Below are positions 36,201-47,728 of a stretch of DNA of 64,000 nt, piece after piece. The notes under the pieces were generated by a model. It was not told the DNA's origin and ran no database searches. It saw nothing but the letters and a program-made list of their open reading frames with translations. The DNA is from Artocarpus heterophyllus. Taxonomy: Eukaryota > Streptophyta > Magnoliopsida > Rosales > Moraceae. Position numbers and translations under genes: made by a program. Each line of letters opens with the position of its first letter. Position 1 is the first letter of the stretch. Location of the stretch: the NCBI GenBank assembly GCA_025403435.1, contig CM046341.1, positions 5,279,462 through 5,343,461 of the forward strand, in the 5' to 3' direction.

Positions 36201-36663
36201 TAAGTGGTGTTCAAGTAGTGTATGCTTATTGTTCATTTCTTATATCAAAATATGCACCTAGGGAAAAACTTTCAAAATTTTCCAATTTTCATTTTAATCG
36301 TATTTATGACATCGGACTTGTCTATTTCTTCTTAAGCTTGAATTTTCATATAGTTCCGTCTTTTATGTCGGACTTGTCCATTTCTTCTGAAGCTTGAATT
36401 TTCATATAGTTCCGTCTTTTATGTCAGTTTAATTCTTGCTATCCTTGTCTTGTTCTTTGTTTACTCCAGATTCTTACAAAACAACAATCTGACTGGGGAT
36501 ATTCCAAGTAGCCTTAGTGGCAAACCCGGATTGGATCTAAGGTAGTATTTAACTTCTATAAGTGATTTGAGTCCTTTGAATTTTTTAGCATGTCCTAATT
36601 GTTGCAATTTTGGTTATCAGGGTCTCTGGAAACCCACTCTTGTCACCTCCACCTTCTAGATAA
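33293..36663 (+). CDS. Secreted malectin-like/LRR protein without kinase domain
   Basis: Nine exons: 33293-33365, 33453-33993, 34725-35188, 35449-35584, 35672-35743, 35830-35898, 36108-36179, 36470-36541, 36621-36663. They total 1542 nt, giving 513 residues. Residues 1-22 are a hydrophobic signal peptide ([15 protein letters not shown]). About 25-355 form a malectin-like domain ([43 protein letters not shown]). The segment [21 protein letters not shown] is the usual LRR N-cap, and four LRRs follow ([64 protein letters not shown]), each from its own 69-72-nt exon. The protein ends [13 protein letters not shown] and stops. There is no transmembrane helix or kinase, so it is likely apoplastic. 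It resembles ectodomains of malectin-LRR receptor kinases; plants also have stand-alone members of about this length. Ligand unknown. Confidence 0.92.
36313..36424. repeat. 56-bp tandem duplication in intron 7 of the malectin-like gene
   Basis: The unit starting CGGACTTGTC occurs at 36313 and 36369 with only a few mismatches. It lies wholly within the intron 36180-36469. Confidence 0.9.
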
Positions 36664-37328
36664 GTCTGCATATTCAAAGGTAAAGACACCATGGCAACTT
36701 ATCGAAACCCGGCATTTTGATCGCAGTCCATAGTTTTCTTAGCGAGCTTCAAATCTGTCTCTGGAAAGTTCTCATGCTTAGCCAGCCTTCTTCAGTTTTG
36801 ACTGGATTCAAGATCTTCTATAAAATTTCATTGAGTGTACTTTTTTTGGTGGGGTGGCGGTTCATAGTTGTCTTTTTTTAGTTGAATGTCTGTGAGCCTT
36901 ATTCTTTATTTTCTTGGTTCATTTTCTCTCTCTAATTGTATCTCTACAATTGTTCATACACACATACTCATTTTTTTAGAAAAATAATAATAATAATAAT
37001 AATAATGATTTTCTACAGTTGTGTGATATAAATAAACATAAACTTGACAAAGTAATGAGCATCCATTATGTCCTCATTTCTCAAATATTTGGAATCAAAT
37101 ATGGTTGTTCAACTCTTTATGCTGTTCACATTCATAGGCAGAGAAATTTGTGACACCAATGTCTCATTTATTTTGACCAACTATTTTGTTTTATTTTAAT
37201 TTTTTTTTCATTTTTGAAGCACAGAATCTAGATTTATAGCCTCAAACTTTGCAACTGTTTTTGAAAAAGATTATGTTATTTTTTTTTTGCCAAATTTGCA
37301 ATATACTGTAAAACACAGGCTTAAACAC

Positions 37329-37490
37329 ATAGTGTTTGACATGATGGTAGAAACTATTAGTTAGAACTATTTTTACTGTAGTATATGAAAGCTTTATACT
37401 GTAGCGATTTTTTTATTGTTACTGTAACATGTGAGAGCTTTATTTATTTATAACTGAAAAAGTAGTGTAAACCATTGCTGCCAAATATAA
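37329..37490. mobile_element. MITE family A copy
   Basis: It contains AGCTTTATACTGTAGCGA and GTAACATGTGAGAGCTTTA, the doubled family core, between AGTGTTTGACA and GCTGCCAAATA. Confidence 0.5.
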
Positions 37491-37509
37491 GGACAAATAG
37501 ATACCCTAA

Positions 37510-37615
37510 GGGCTCGTTTGTTTCGATACTTAAATTACGGTTCGAATCATTTTGCTACAGTATTTTCTCTCACAAAAATTTAAATCTTTATTCAAATACT
37601 CGACACAAACTGGCC
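37510..37615. mobile_element. MITE family B copy, opposite orientation
   Basis: GGGCTCGTTTGTTTCG at the left, ACACAAACTGGCC at the right and TTTTGCTACAGTATTTTCTC inside. It abuts the family A copy. Confidence 0.65.
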
Positions 37616-38040
37616 TTAAAACTATATGCTTTTTTGAGATTTTCTCCTACCAATTACCAAAAATGATTCAAACTCCTTTAATAAGGATTTTTAATCAATC
37701 AAAGGCTTTGCTCCTAACACCTAATATAACCTGTTTTACCACCACTTGTTTGGACATGAGAACCATACAAAAATATGCACTTTTTTAGGTAATACAACAA
37801 GGGAAAAAACATCTGTTGAATTTGTTAATAGCATCCAACAAAAACTACAAGGTCAGAATTTACACTATTTTTCTTCAGATCCACCATAATCAACATTCTA
37901 GGCAAGGAACACAAGAAAAAAAATCAAAAAGTAAAAAGAAGTAATGAGCAAAAAAAAAAAAGATTAACAGATTTAGACAATCCTGCAAATCCAACCAAAT
38001 TTTTCAATCACCTACGCCAGCACACACTTTTACTCATCTC

Positions 38041-38793
38041 TCACCTCTCTAATTTGCCTTTCTTCAAAGGGAACAAAGGTGGCAAAGCACTGCTGCTCTT
38101 CACTTGTGTGCAAATTGGCACATTGATCATTGGTCTAATTCTAATAGTTGCCGATCTTGTCCTCTCCAAGCCTTTTCTGACCCCCTTCACATGCTGCTGC
38201 TTCGTCCTATGCCTCAACCCTTCCTTGTTGTTCCCTTCATCCGCCGCGGTGGCTATGTCAGCGAGCGAGCTGGCGGAGGACGATGAGGATGAGGACGAGG
38301 AAGAAGGTGACAATGTCGAGCCCCGCTGCTTCTTCAGCCTCAGCAGCTCCTTCCACAAGACAGTGCACTTTGGTGGCCTTGGAGAAGGGTCATCATCAAC
38401 AAACCAATTCACTCTACTACTATTATTACTCTTTTCCTTGCCAGTATCCTCTTCCTCCTCGTTTTCCACGGCCTCGGAATCCTTCATGTTGAGGCTGATC
38501 TTGTTGAGCTTTTCTGCATGCTGTATCTGCCAAAAGGGCAGGAGCTTCCCTTCAAAGAAGAGCTCGTCTGCCGTGATCATGTTGTGGCTGCTCATATTGC
38601 TCGAAAGGAACTCAAACTCTGCAGCATTGCGCAGCGCCTTCTGATCGCTCTCCGCCGTGGCTGCAGGATGAGAGTTTGGACTGATTGAGATGAAGTTGGT
38701 GTCATCTAGGAATTCAGCAGAGAAAGAAATCCTTGGACTTGAAGTTGGCTCAATGGATCTAGATATTGCTTGAACTGTTTCAAGAGAGACCAT
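38041..38793 (-). CDS. Plant-specific protein of unknown function (ADELFFEGKLLPFW motif)
   Basis: An intronless 250-residue frame. Visible parts: AAEFEFLSS at about 57-65, then ITADELFFEGKLLPFWQIQ (about 72-90), an acidic block VENEEEEDTGKEKSN, the segment CTVLWKELLRLKKQR, a serine run of about ten residues (possible length-variable site), and a basic C-terminal third rich in R/K. An EFEF segment followed by ADELF.EGKLLP is the layout I associate with DUF1645 or membrane-associated kinase regulator-like plant proteins, but this is tentative. No signal peptide or membrane segment. The start gives a conserved-looking N-terminus and lies about 115 bp below a TATA box. A long antisense frame over the same DNA was judged a shadow because it lacks these motifs and context. 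Function unknown. Confidence 0.78.
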   Translation of the reverse strand: MVSLETVQAISRSIEPTSSPRISFSAEFLDDTNFISISPNSHPAATAESDQKALRNAAEFEFLSSNMSSHNMITADELFFEGKLLPFWQIQHAEKLNKISLNMKDSEAVENEEEEDTGKEKSNNSSRVNWFVDDDPSPRPPKCTVLWKELLRLKKQRGSTLSPSSSSSSSSSSASSLADIATAADEGNNKEGLRHRTKQQHVKGVRKGLERTRSATIRIRPMINVPICTQVKSSSALPPLFPLKKGKLER

Positions 38794-38904
38794 TTTTTTT
38801 CCCTTCTTTTCTTTCCTTTTTTTTTTTTGGTTGTGTTTGGATTTAGGAAGAGAAGAGAGCTTGGTTAGTGAAGTGTCTGAGAAAATGCATGAGATTTGTG
38901 GTGA

Positions 38905-38914
38905 TATATAAAGG
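38905..38914 (-). promoter_or_regulatory. TATA box of the gene at 38041-38793
   Basis: The gene strand reads CTTTATATATC about 115 bp above the ATG, within an otherwise mixed-composition promoter. The spacing fits a short leader. Confidence 0.65.
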
Positions 38915-40621
38915 GAAGCAGATATAATTAGTGTGTCTACTATCTTTTACCTTTTTGTTTGTGAAAGTTTTGGACGGTGAGATTATAATAACTAAGATGG
39001 TCTGGTGAAGCCGAAACAGGCGAGGTAATGTCGTGTTTAGAAAATAGGGGAAATCACATGGACGCCTTGGGAACTAAATGACAAAAAGGTTTTCCACCAC
39101 TGCATTGCATGCAATGTCTAGACGGAAGATTTTGACCAAAAGGGCAAAAAAAAAAAAATAATTGGGTAAATAACTTTTTTTTAACCAAAAAATATATTTT
39201 TTTATGTAGGTAAATTGTCTTAGTTTTTTTTAAAAAAATAAGAAAAATAACTGTAGCAGGATAAAGAACCTCAACATGATGAAAAAAAAAAAACTGTTTT
39301 AATGTCTAAAAAGTTTTTTTTTGTGCTAAAAACTGTCCAAATCCCACGGTAACGAATAGTAATTCATTGACAAACATAACTTTTTATATTAATTGAGGTG
39401 AATCATTTATTAAAATGATTTGCTATGTGAGACATCGATTGGTATGAAAATGGTATTAAAAGTTTATATTAAAAAAATGAACCAATTTGGTTTTGAAAAC
39501 CATTTTCTGGTTAGGCTAGTAGGACAAATATTTAAAGTACTGTCATTGAAATCACTACTTAATGTCGTGCTATAATTGAATCTTAGACCGCAGTTGTACT
39601 ATCATTAGCTATTATCTTAATGATAGTCTCTCTTAAATGATTTTTCTCTCACATGAAAAAAGTTCAAAAGCTATCTTTTGCTTTAACACAGACAAGGAAA
39701 GAAAAAGATGGAACAGGAAAACTTAAACAAGGACTAGCTTTGTAGTATGATGGCAATTGATTATTGGAATTGGATTAGTCAAATAGAGATAAGGCTTTGT
39801 TAGTTTGACCTCCCCTACCAATAGGGATTACAAGATGGGAGGGGTCCCTTGCATGTGGGCACATGAGAGTAATTTCTAGGCCATGTGAGAGCTGAATCAA
39901 GGATATATATGACACGATTTTTGATGACCAAGATACCCTTTTGAAGAGCTTGACTGTTTCTGGTATTTTCTTCTATTTTCATAATCTGGGTTGGATTTTC
40001 TTGTCATCCTAGGGATGCTTTACGAGTGGTAGATATCATGCCAATTAACTTGAAAAGCTTCCCTTAAGATTTGAGCAGGTATAATTAAATCAAGACAGCT
40101 AATAAATATAAGAGGGTAAATCTTCTTGTTATTATATGAGTATATGGGTTGTGATTTGCTAATTTTATATTCTATGTGGTCCTTTAATTTAACTTTCTTA
40201 TAATTAATTCTTCTGGCTACCCTTTGTTCTATAATTGAGGGAGACAATAATGTTGTGGTGTTCAACAGCTCTAATAAACAACAAAATTGAACATGTGATG
40301 AACACATATTTAACTATCCTCATTTTGTTTTGGCATTAATCTTCATTGTAAATAATGAAATGCTAAGATATGCTTGAGATTTCATGAAATAAAGTTGGTC
40401 TGTTTCTTCTATGAAAAGTAGTGATTTACTGTGGCAAAGTTAGGAATAGTCTTCTTTCATCTTAGGAATAGTCTTCTTTCATCTTTTACAAAGTCGTCAC
40501 AAACACTAGTAATAATACGGGACATGTAGTCATCAAATAAGGTCACGTCTCTTTGACACAATTACACATTAGCATATAGTTCCACATGCCATATAAATTA
40601 GAATAGGGTTATATATAATTA

Positions 40622-40793
40622 AAATGTGCTTGATAAAATTAGTTCTAACTGAAATTTTAGTTGTTATAGTCTAAAATTCTCACATATTATAGTAATCAAA
40701 AAGAGTAAATTAAAATATAAAACTTTTATATGTTACAGTTTTTAATTTTAAAGTTTCAGTTATAACTATACCTTTGATACTATTAGACACTGC
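40622..40793. mobile_element. MITE family A, diverged copy
   Basis: TTAGTTCTAACTGAAATTTT, CTCACATATTATAGTAATCA and TTTTATATGTTACAG are diverged forms of the family core, between GTGCTTGAT and TAGACACTGC. Confidence 0.4.
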
Positions 40794-41466
40794 TTATGGT
40801 ACTCTATCGAGGAGCAGGCAACAAGAGTTAATCATTTTGAAAGAAAATATCAGCCAACCTTGGGTTATGAATGAATCATTATAGTGCATTTCAGAGAAGA
40901 CGTACAATTTGGAATGGACAAATGGGACCCCTATGGGATTGAATGCTAAATAGTACACACATTTAGTTTTAGCACAGAAACATTTAGTTACTCCTGTCTG
41001 GTGCATGAGAAAGAAAGGGGGTTGAGAGACAAGAAAGTACCTTCCTGTCACACATTAAATGCGACCCATTTTGAATGTGCTTGGGAAAAAGGGAAAAGCG
41101 AAGGAAATGCCCAAGAAAAAATCTTTCGCAGCTGGGTAAGAGAAGAAAATTGTTGGGAGCAGACATAATTTTTTTTATATACTTTACAATTATTATTTTT
41201 TAAAAAGTGTGCTTTGAGAATTTGAAAAGGAGGGCAGATAAAGTGGTGGACTTTGCACAGTGTAAGAGGAGAGATTGATCAACCAATAAAGGCTTCAATT
41301 GCACACCAATGTGGCAAAACTGTACAATAATGGGAGGGAACCAATAAATATTAACCATAGAAACCATTATATCTCATTAAATTAAAGCCGGGTTTACTCT
41401 GGTTTCATTCAAAGCCCAGCTGTTAACATTTTAATATCTGTTTAGGTCCTTGTAGCTGTTATATAC

Positions 41467-41521
<55 letters not shown>
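41467..41521. repeat. Compound (AT)n(AG)n microsatellite
   Basis: A run of AT dinucleotides to about 41488 passes directly into about 16 AG units. Confidence 0.95.
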
Positions 41522-42076
41522 AATCTTTGACTATCTATTTTTTCTTTTATAATCATGGGAGGTATGGGGAATCCATTGTCTGGCAAAGGCAGTGGAATTA
41601 CTAGTGTGGATTGAATATTGCCCGGTTGGATTTCAGTTATTTAAAATCATATGGTCTCTTTTGACGTGACTCTCTGCTATTTTTCTGAGACTCGGCAGTG
41701 TGTACCTAACAAAAACATTACCACTATGCATTAACAAGTCAAAATAATAATAATAAAAAAGAATATTACACTTCTGAAACAAATCCTTTGGCTCACAATT
41801 AAGGTGATCTTCGTTATATACTTGTGGATATAAAGCTGCTCATGGCTAGCCACCAATTAATTTTATGTACTCTTGTTCTTTAGCCCAATTACCATATGAT
41901 ACATAATTGTTAGTTCTAAAGGAATTCTATTTGACATCACGCGGTATTTAGAAATCATGACCACTGTAATAAGTTAGTCTGACATATATACGACTCACGT
42001 CTTGGATCTTCTTATAAGTTGTAATTTCGAACACTGCTAACATTTTTGTCCTCTTCTCGATATCAAACATTAATAG

Positions 42077-42220
42077 AGTGTTTGAAAACTAAGTTAGAAT
42101 TTAGACACTGTAACATACAAGAGTTTTATACTGTATCAAACTTTTATTTTTTTTTATAACATGTGAGATCTTTATATCGTAGTAAATGAATAGTTTAAAA
42201 TAGGTTGTCAAATAAAGCCA
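42077..42220. mobile_element. MITE family A copy
   Basis: It starts AGAGTGTTTGAAAAC and ends TTGTCAAATAAAGC. The core has AGAGTTTTATACTGTATC and ACATGTGAGATCTTTATA. Confidence 0.45.
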
Positions 42221-43732
42221 TTATTTTTCATAATTTGGATTTTATGCTTAATACCTTGCAGACATTAAAAAAAATGTTTTAACAAAAAAGGTGGAGTTTG
42301 TACTGGTCATGTACTGACTACCGAGGGATTTGGGCCCATAAGGGCTTCAGAAGCAGTCAAGTTCTGGCATCTTTTTATTTTATGCTGTGTATGGGTGCTC
42401 CAGCCAGAGTTTTGGATGACTTTTCGCTGTGTCATCATGGATTGGCTTGGGCCTTGTTGCCCTTTGAAGGATAAAAGGAAAATGATTGAAAATAGAAGCA
42501 AAATGTCACGCATCTTGGATTACTTCCAGCATCATTATAGGGCCGTGATTGTAGGGTTGCATCTTTCTACTCTCCTACTCAGCCTATATTTCTTTATCTT
42601 CATGGTATTAAATGCCTTGTGATCATATAATAAAGCTTTGGAGTTCCAAATTAACGTTAACAGATAGAGGAACTTGTTCACATAAACAATTAAGAACGAA
42701 GGACTTAAATCTCCGGTTTAATTTTAGTGTTTCGAACAATGCGAGCTAGTTACATTATTTTGCCTTTTTGAAGAAAACAGAAACATTTTTTTAACTTACT
42801 CTTTCATGCTTTACTATTACGAGTCTATTAGCATGATTTGACTGCTTTAACATACTGTATATGAATTCAGAATTGAGAAGTGTTCTCTTGAAGACTCTTA
42901 ATATTTGGACAACCATCATAAATGGTAAGCATGCTGATGCAGCCATTATGTTTAGTTCTTCACTCTTCAGCATCTATAAGTGTTATTTTTAAAAGGCCAT
43001 GAAGTGCGTGGAGAAACTGTCTCAATTCAAACTGAAGTCTAGAGTTAACCCTTCAAAGAATCAGAAAGAATGGTCAGGTCATGCAACCATGATTTTTAAC
43101 ATAATTAGCATTAACTTAGTCGCTTAAAAAGTTGTTTGGATTTCTCTCTCTTGATGTTCCTCGAAAAAATAAAAGCCTTTGTTTGGGAGTTCGGTTGGAA
43201 TAAATTGGTTATAACAAAAAAAAACTTAGAACTACAATATATAGTTGGAATTTATATTTGATAAGTTTATTAAAATGTTGGTTTGAACCAAAAGTAGTTA
43301 TAGTTACTAAGACTCGGTTTTAATCGTTATTAAAACAAAACTGGTGAGTGATCTTGACAATATTATAAGCTTTGCTTGGTTTTCTTAAATCAATATGGGA
43401 AGCAAAATAATCTTTAAATTACCAAATAACATGTAAACGCAAATAGTTTTCATTAGCCAAGTCATAGCAATAATACCATGAAACATATATGCCAGTATCA
43501 CTGCATAAGCTTGATAAATGGGTTTGAGCCAAACCTTACCATATATTCAACAATAGCCCACAAAACTTGACAAAGTTTAGAACTTCTATTAGAGTTATTA
43601 TGAAAGGTGGAGAAAGAAGCATCATCTAATGAACCTGTTACTAGCTTTTCAAACATCCGATTTGAAAAGAAGAAAAAATTGAACAAGAAAATGACTCAAT
43701 ATATGGTGACCGTTTAGCTGAAATATATAGGC

Positions 43733-44035
43733 TTTGTTTGGGAAATTATCAAGAAGTTTCAACTGTTATAGTATAAAGCTCTCACATGCTATAGTAAAAA
43801 GCAAAAATGTGCCACAATATAAAATCTCACATACTACAATTTTTAAGTTTCAACTACAAGTTCCAACGTTGTTTCCAAACACACTGAAAACTCAGTTAGA
43901 ATTTGAAGTTAAAACTTAAACACTGTAGCAAGTAAGAGCTTTATATTTTGGTATATTTTTAGTTAACATTATAATTTGTGAGAGCTTTATACTATAGCAG
44001 TTGAAACTTTGATACTAACACTTCGTATCTAAACA
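43733..44035. mobile_element. Two adjacent MITE family A copies
   Basis: The first (about 43733-43884) runs from TTTGTTTGGG to TTTCCAAACACA with core AAGCTCTCACATGCTATAGT. The second (about 43888-44035) has AAGAGCTTTATATTTTGG and GAGAGCTTTATACTATAGCA and runs in the other orientation. Confidence 0.45.
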
Positions 44036-45587
44036 TTCTAATATTGTTCGTATCTAAACATTCTAATATTGTCTCTAGTCAACGCGGAACGGTAATATTG
44101 CACTTTCTATTTGGTTATATGCAATGTATATGAAGTTAGAGATTAAGCCAAAATTTCAGTCTCTCAGCTTAATTATGTGCTGTTTTGTTGCCTGCATTTA
44201 TAATGATTAGTTAGGCCATTCTCTAATTGGTCATAAAACATTGACTTATTATTGTACTATAGTAAAGGTCATGCCACATTTTCTAATGTTATATTATTAT
44301 CCGGTCAGTCTATTAATATCACGTTGCAAATTTTTCTAAATTTCAACATCTAATTAATCTTGATTCTGAAACATCATAATTAAGATAGCTTGTGGTCCTT
44401 TCTCCCATTTAATTTAACAGAAAGCTAAATACATAACATAAGTTTGATTCTAAATGACTAATGATGGCATAGAGACTTACAAATTGTACATGTAGTGGCC
44501 TCACAAAACACTATCTTGTAAATTGATCAAGTAAAATATTTACGATCCAAATGCAAGGAATTTAAAACAATGTAATAAAAGAGTTTGAATTGTAAATGAA
44601 CCCCTCTCTCTCTCTCTATATATATATATATGAACAAACAATTATGGAGAAAATTTTCAAATTCCTTCTATAGATTAAGATAAAAAAAGTTTCTAAATTA
44701 CTACAAACTTAAGCAGAAAAATATTATCTCTTCTGTAGTGAAAGGGAAGGAAAATGTCTTGACATTTGACCTAAACTTGAAAACCCACAAATAAAAATAG
44801 ATAAAGGGATGTGTCCCTATATGCGTCATGGTAATAGTATTTGAAGAGTTGATTTTTAAATAATTGTAAGTGTCGTCATTGTTGAATCATAACTGACTAT
44901 TATTAAAACCGTTCTTGATGAGAGTTGCAAGTGGACCCGATGAATCAAAATCTTGACCTTCGAATTCTCAAGACAGCTGAGAAGAGAGAAAAATAGAATA
45001 GTAGATCTTCATTCCTCTAGAATATGGTGCCAAGAGAGCATGAAATAAATGCATTCGTAGAGTCGGTGGGAGGAGGGAGAGGGAGGTGTCTATATATAGG
45101 GGTGAATAAATCCAACAATCCGGCCATTCTAACTTAATCCATCCAATAAAATCTGAGATAATTTAAATCCGACAAATCTGAATAAGAATTTCTATTAACC
45201 CACCTAATCTGACTTTTTATTGAGTGAGTTTAGTATGAGTTTTTCATACTCTGAGATAATCTTAACCCACCCAATGTAGAAATATATATATCTAAAATAT
45301 TTATTTATTTTATTATATAATATATAATTTAGTTTTAATAGAATCCTATAATAAAAAAAAACCTTTATTTATATTTTGGTTTAAGACTTTTAGTTACCAC
45401 TTTTAATACACACCACTGCAAGTTTACACAATACACACTACACATTTCCTCTAAAAAATAAAAATAAGAAAAGATGTCACTAATTACCATTTGTCACTCC
45501 CGTATACACATCTCTTAAGTGGATCCATGTGTGTAACATCAAATCTTTTTTTTTTTTTTCAAGATATTCTAGATGTGCATAGTGAGT

Positions 45588-47723
45588 TGTCACGTCTCGA
45601 AGTACGAGAGGTGATATGGCAAGTTAATTAAGCTAATTAATGAGAATTTAATGAAAACATGAGTGTAAGTATTTAAATAAATTAAGAAAATGTAGGTAAT
45701 TTCAAAGCCCTTTTTAAAACAAGCATTTATAATAATGATTAAATAAACAAGATTATCAAAGTAAATAATAAGAAAGTGTAGAGAAACAAAAGAAACGAGA
45801 ATGGGTCCCATGGACCCACGTTTTTGTACACACACATAGTACTGACAATATTATATTACGACCACAGTCCAAGTAAATAAAAAGTTAAAATGTTACATGC
45901 CTTGATTTTTATAACTTAAATAACCTACAAGGTTCATGTACTGCTCCTAGGTCCTGTCTGTAGACTCTTCTCCAAACTAAGCTGAAATCCACCTAGAGAC
46001 GGAAAGGTTTGAAAACAAATAAAATGTAAGCGAAAGGCTCAATATGACTATATTTTAGGAAACATTAAATTTTGAAAGGAAATTTCATTATTCAAGAAAT
46101 TACTTAAAAAAAAGACTTAGATAAATAAAATTAAACAAAATCTGTCTTACCCAAAACAATTTATTGGTCGATCAGAAAGAACATCATTTTCTTTTCCTGG
46201 GCAAACCATGTATATAACACCACTGTAGTGGCCCAGCTGGGTTTCGAGACCTGCCCCCCAGGTCCTACGTTACACGACCCTATCTTTGATATGTCATCAT
46301 GCACTTATAATCCTTTCTATCATTATTTAAAACCCATTTACCAAGTACTTTCATTTACATTCGTTATGGAGTTCATTATGAAATTCACCTCAATCTACGG
46401 TTTACAAAAATAACCGATAAAATTTTCTTTTTCAATCAACCATTGAAAATATTTTGATAAAAACCCTTTTTAAGGCCAAATCATTTGAGACTGGGTTATC
46501 AAAGAAAGGGGTAGAAGTCCTACCTCAATACTCGTATCGGTGTCCCACACCGTAATCTCGGTCTGCTATACATTAGCTCCGCAAAACCTCGAACAACCTT
46601 AAACAAAAACTAGGTCTATCAGTATCTAGTTTAAGATATCCTACGCTACTAAACTAGTTCATAATGTCCTAGTGTGCCATTTATATTTGTAAAATCATTT
46701 TATAAGGTTGGAATTTCAATCGGGATTTAAAACAGTAAAAATAAATAAAAAATCACAAAATCTCACCATCCCTAGTCGCCCTGCTGATCACCCTGTTTCA
46801 GCCGGCCGAACATTCGGCCTGTTGGAGAACCAGGTCTGGTCGGCCAAACTTTTTCTAGGTTCGGCCTGCCGGACGTATGAATCCGGTCTGCCGAACTAAA
46901 AAATTCTAAAACTTTTCAAGCACGGGTTCTCGGCCTCCGAAGCCCCAATCTTCATTTCAACCTGTGTTTCTCAGTTCTTAGGCATGAAAATCAATCTTAG
47001 ATGATAGAAAAACATAATAGGACACTTTTAAACTCATTTAAACAAGATTTGCACACAAAATCCAAGAAAAATCTTGATTCAAATTCGTTTTTCTTTAAAC
47101 AAAGCTCAAATCCTAGTTGTTCTAGGTTTTCCTAACTTAGATCAAAGGTATTCTAAGTTCAAATAAGCTTAAATTTTAAAATGCAAGAAAAATTGAAAAT
47201 TTGAAAAAGTTTTGAAATTCAAAGACTAACTTTGAATCGAAGTATAAATCGCGTTTTTGGTTGGTCAATCATGTTCCTGAGCCTCCAATCCACCTAACCG
47301 ATGCTTGGGGCTCGATTTGATTCAAAAATTTAGAGAGAGATTGAGAGAGAAAAAGAGACAAAAAGAGAGAGAGACAAGCGAGAGGGAGAGTGAGAGAGAG
47401 ATTGAGTGAGAGTGAGGGAGAAAAAATAAGAGATAAGAGATAAAATAGAGGAAAAATGGGCGGTTTTTACTGTGTAAAAACCATGTGCCACCTACGCTTT
47501 TATAAAACGGGATATATTTACTTTCTGACAAATGGTTTTGTTCCATATATTCAAAATGGCAATTAAAAGAATTTGAAATAACTAAAAATCATTAAAATAA
47601 TTAAGGCAACTTTAAATTAAAAAATTTCACCAAATGATCAAATTAAATTTAAAATATTCATTATGGCACACTAATCTACCATTTTACATTCTGATATCAC
47701 TTAATTAATTTCGGGGCGTTACA
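45588..47723 (-). mobile_element. Solo LTR of a Ty3/gypsy-type retrotransposon nested in the hAT element
   Basis: On the minus strand it starts TGTAACGCCCCGAAATT and ends CGAGACGTGACA, with exact TGAGT direct repeats on both sides (45583-45587 and 47724-47728). Length is 2136 bp. There is no internal domain, primer site or coding sequence, so it is a solo LTR left by LTR-LTR recombination. The interior has a GA-rich stretch (47328-47405). The gypsy assignment rests on the TGTAACGCCCC-type end. Confidence 0.85.
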
Positions 47724-47728
47724 TGAGT

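Larger units (their letters stand above)
36664..38040. other. Intergenic between convergent genes; two MITEs
   Basis: This holds the 3' flanks of the malectin-like gene and the minus-strand gene at 38041. It has an (AAT)n run at 36982-37006, a family A MITE at 37329-37490 and a family B MITE at 37510-37615. No gene. Confidence 0.6.
38930..45096. other. Long intergenic stretch, MITEs and microsatellites, no gene seen
   Basis: Contents: a 22-bp tandem duplication (40441-40484), a compound (AT)n(AG)n microsatellite (41467-41521), an unexplained GC-richer island (42290-42640), a 25-bp tandem duplication (44022-44071), a (CT)n(AT)n run (44603-44631) and several MITE copies. Open frames are short and unlike known proteins. 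Confidence 0.55.

Noticed and set aside
38054..38644. A 196-codon plus-strand frame with hydrophobic stretches opposite the gene at 38041-38793
   Set aside because: The hydrophobic runs are the antisense of acidic and serine codons of the minus-strand gene, which has a TATA box and a family-like motif.
42400..42450. A weak resemblance to miR169 (CAGCCA...GGATGACTT) with a small hairpin
   Set aside because: The match is split by a 7-nt insertion and the stem is short and bulged, so it does not meet miRNA precursor expectations.
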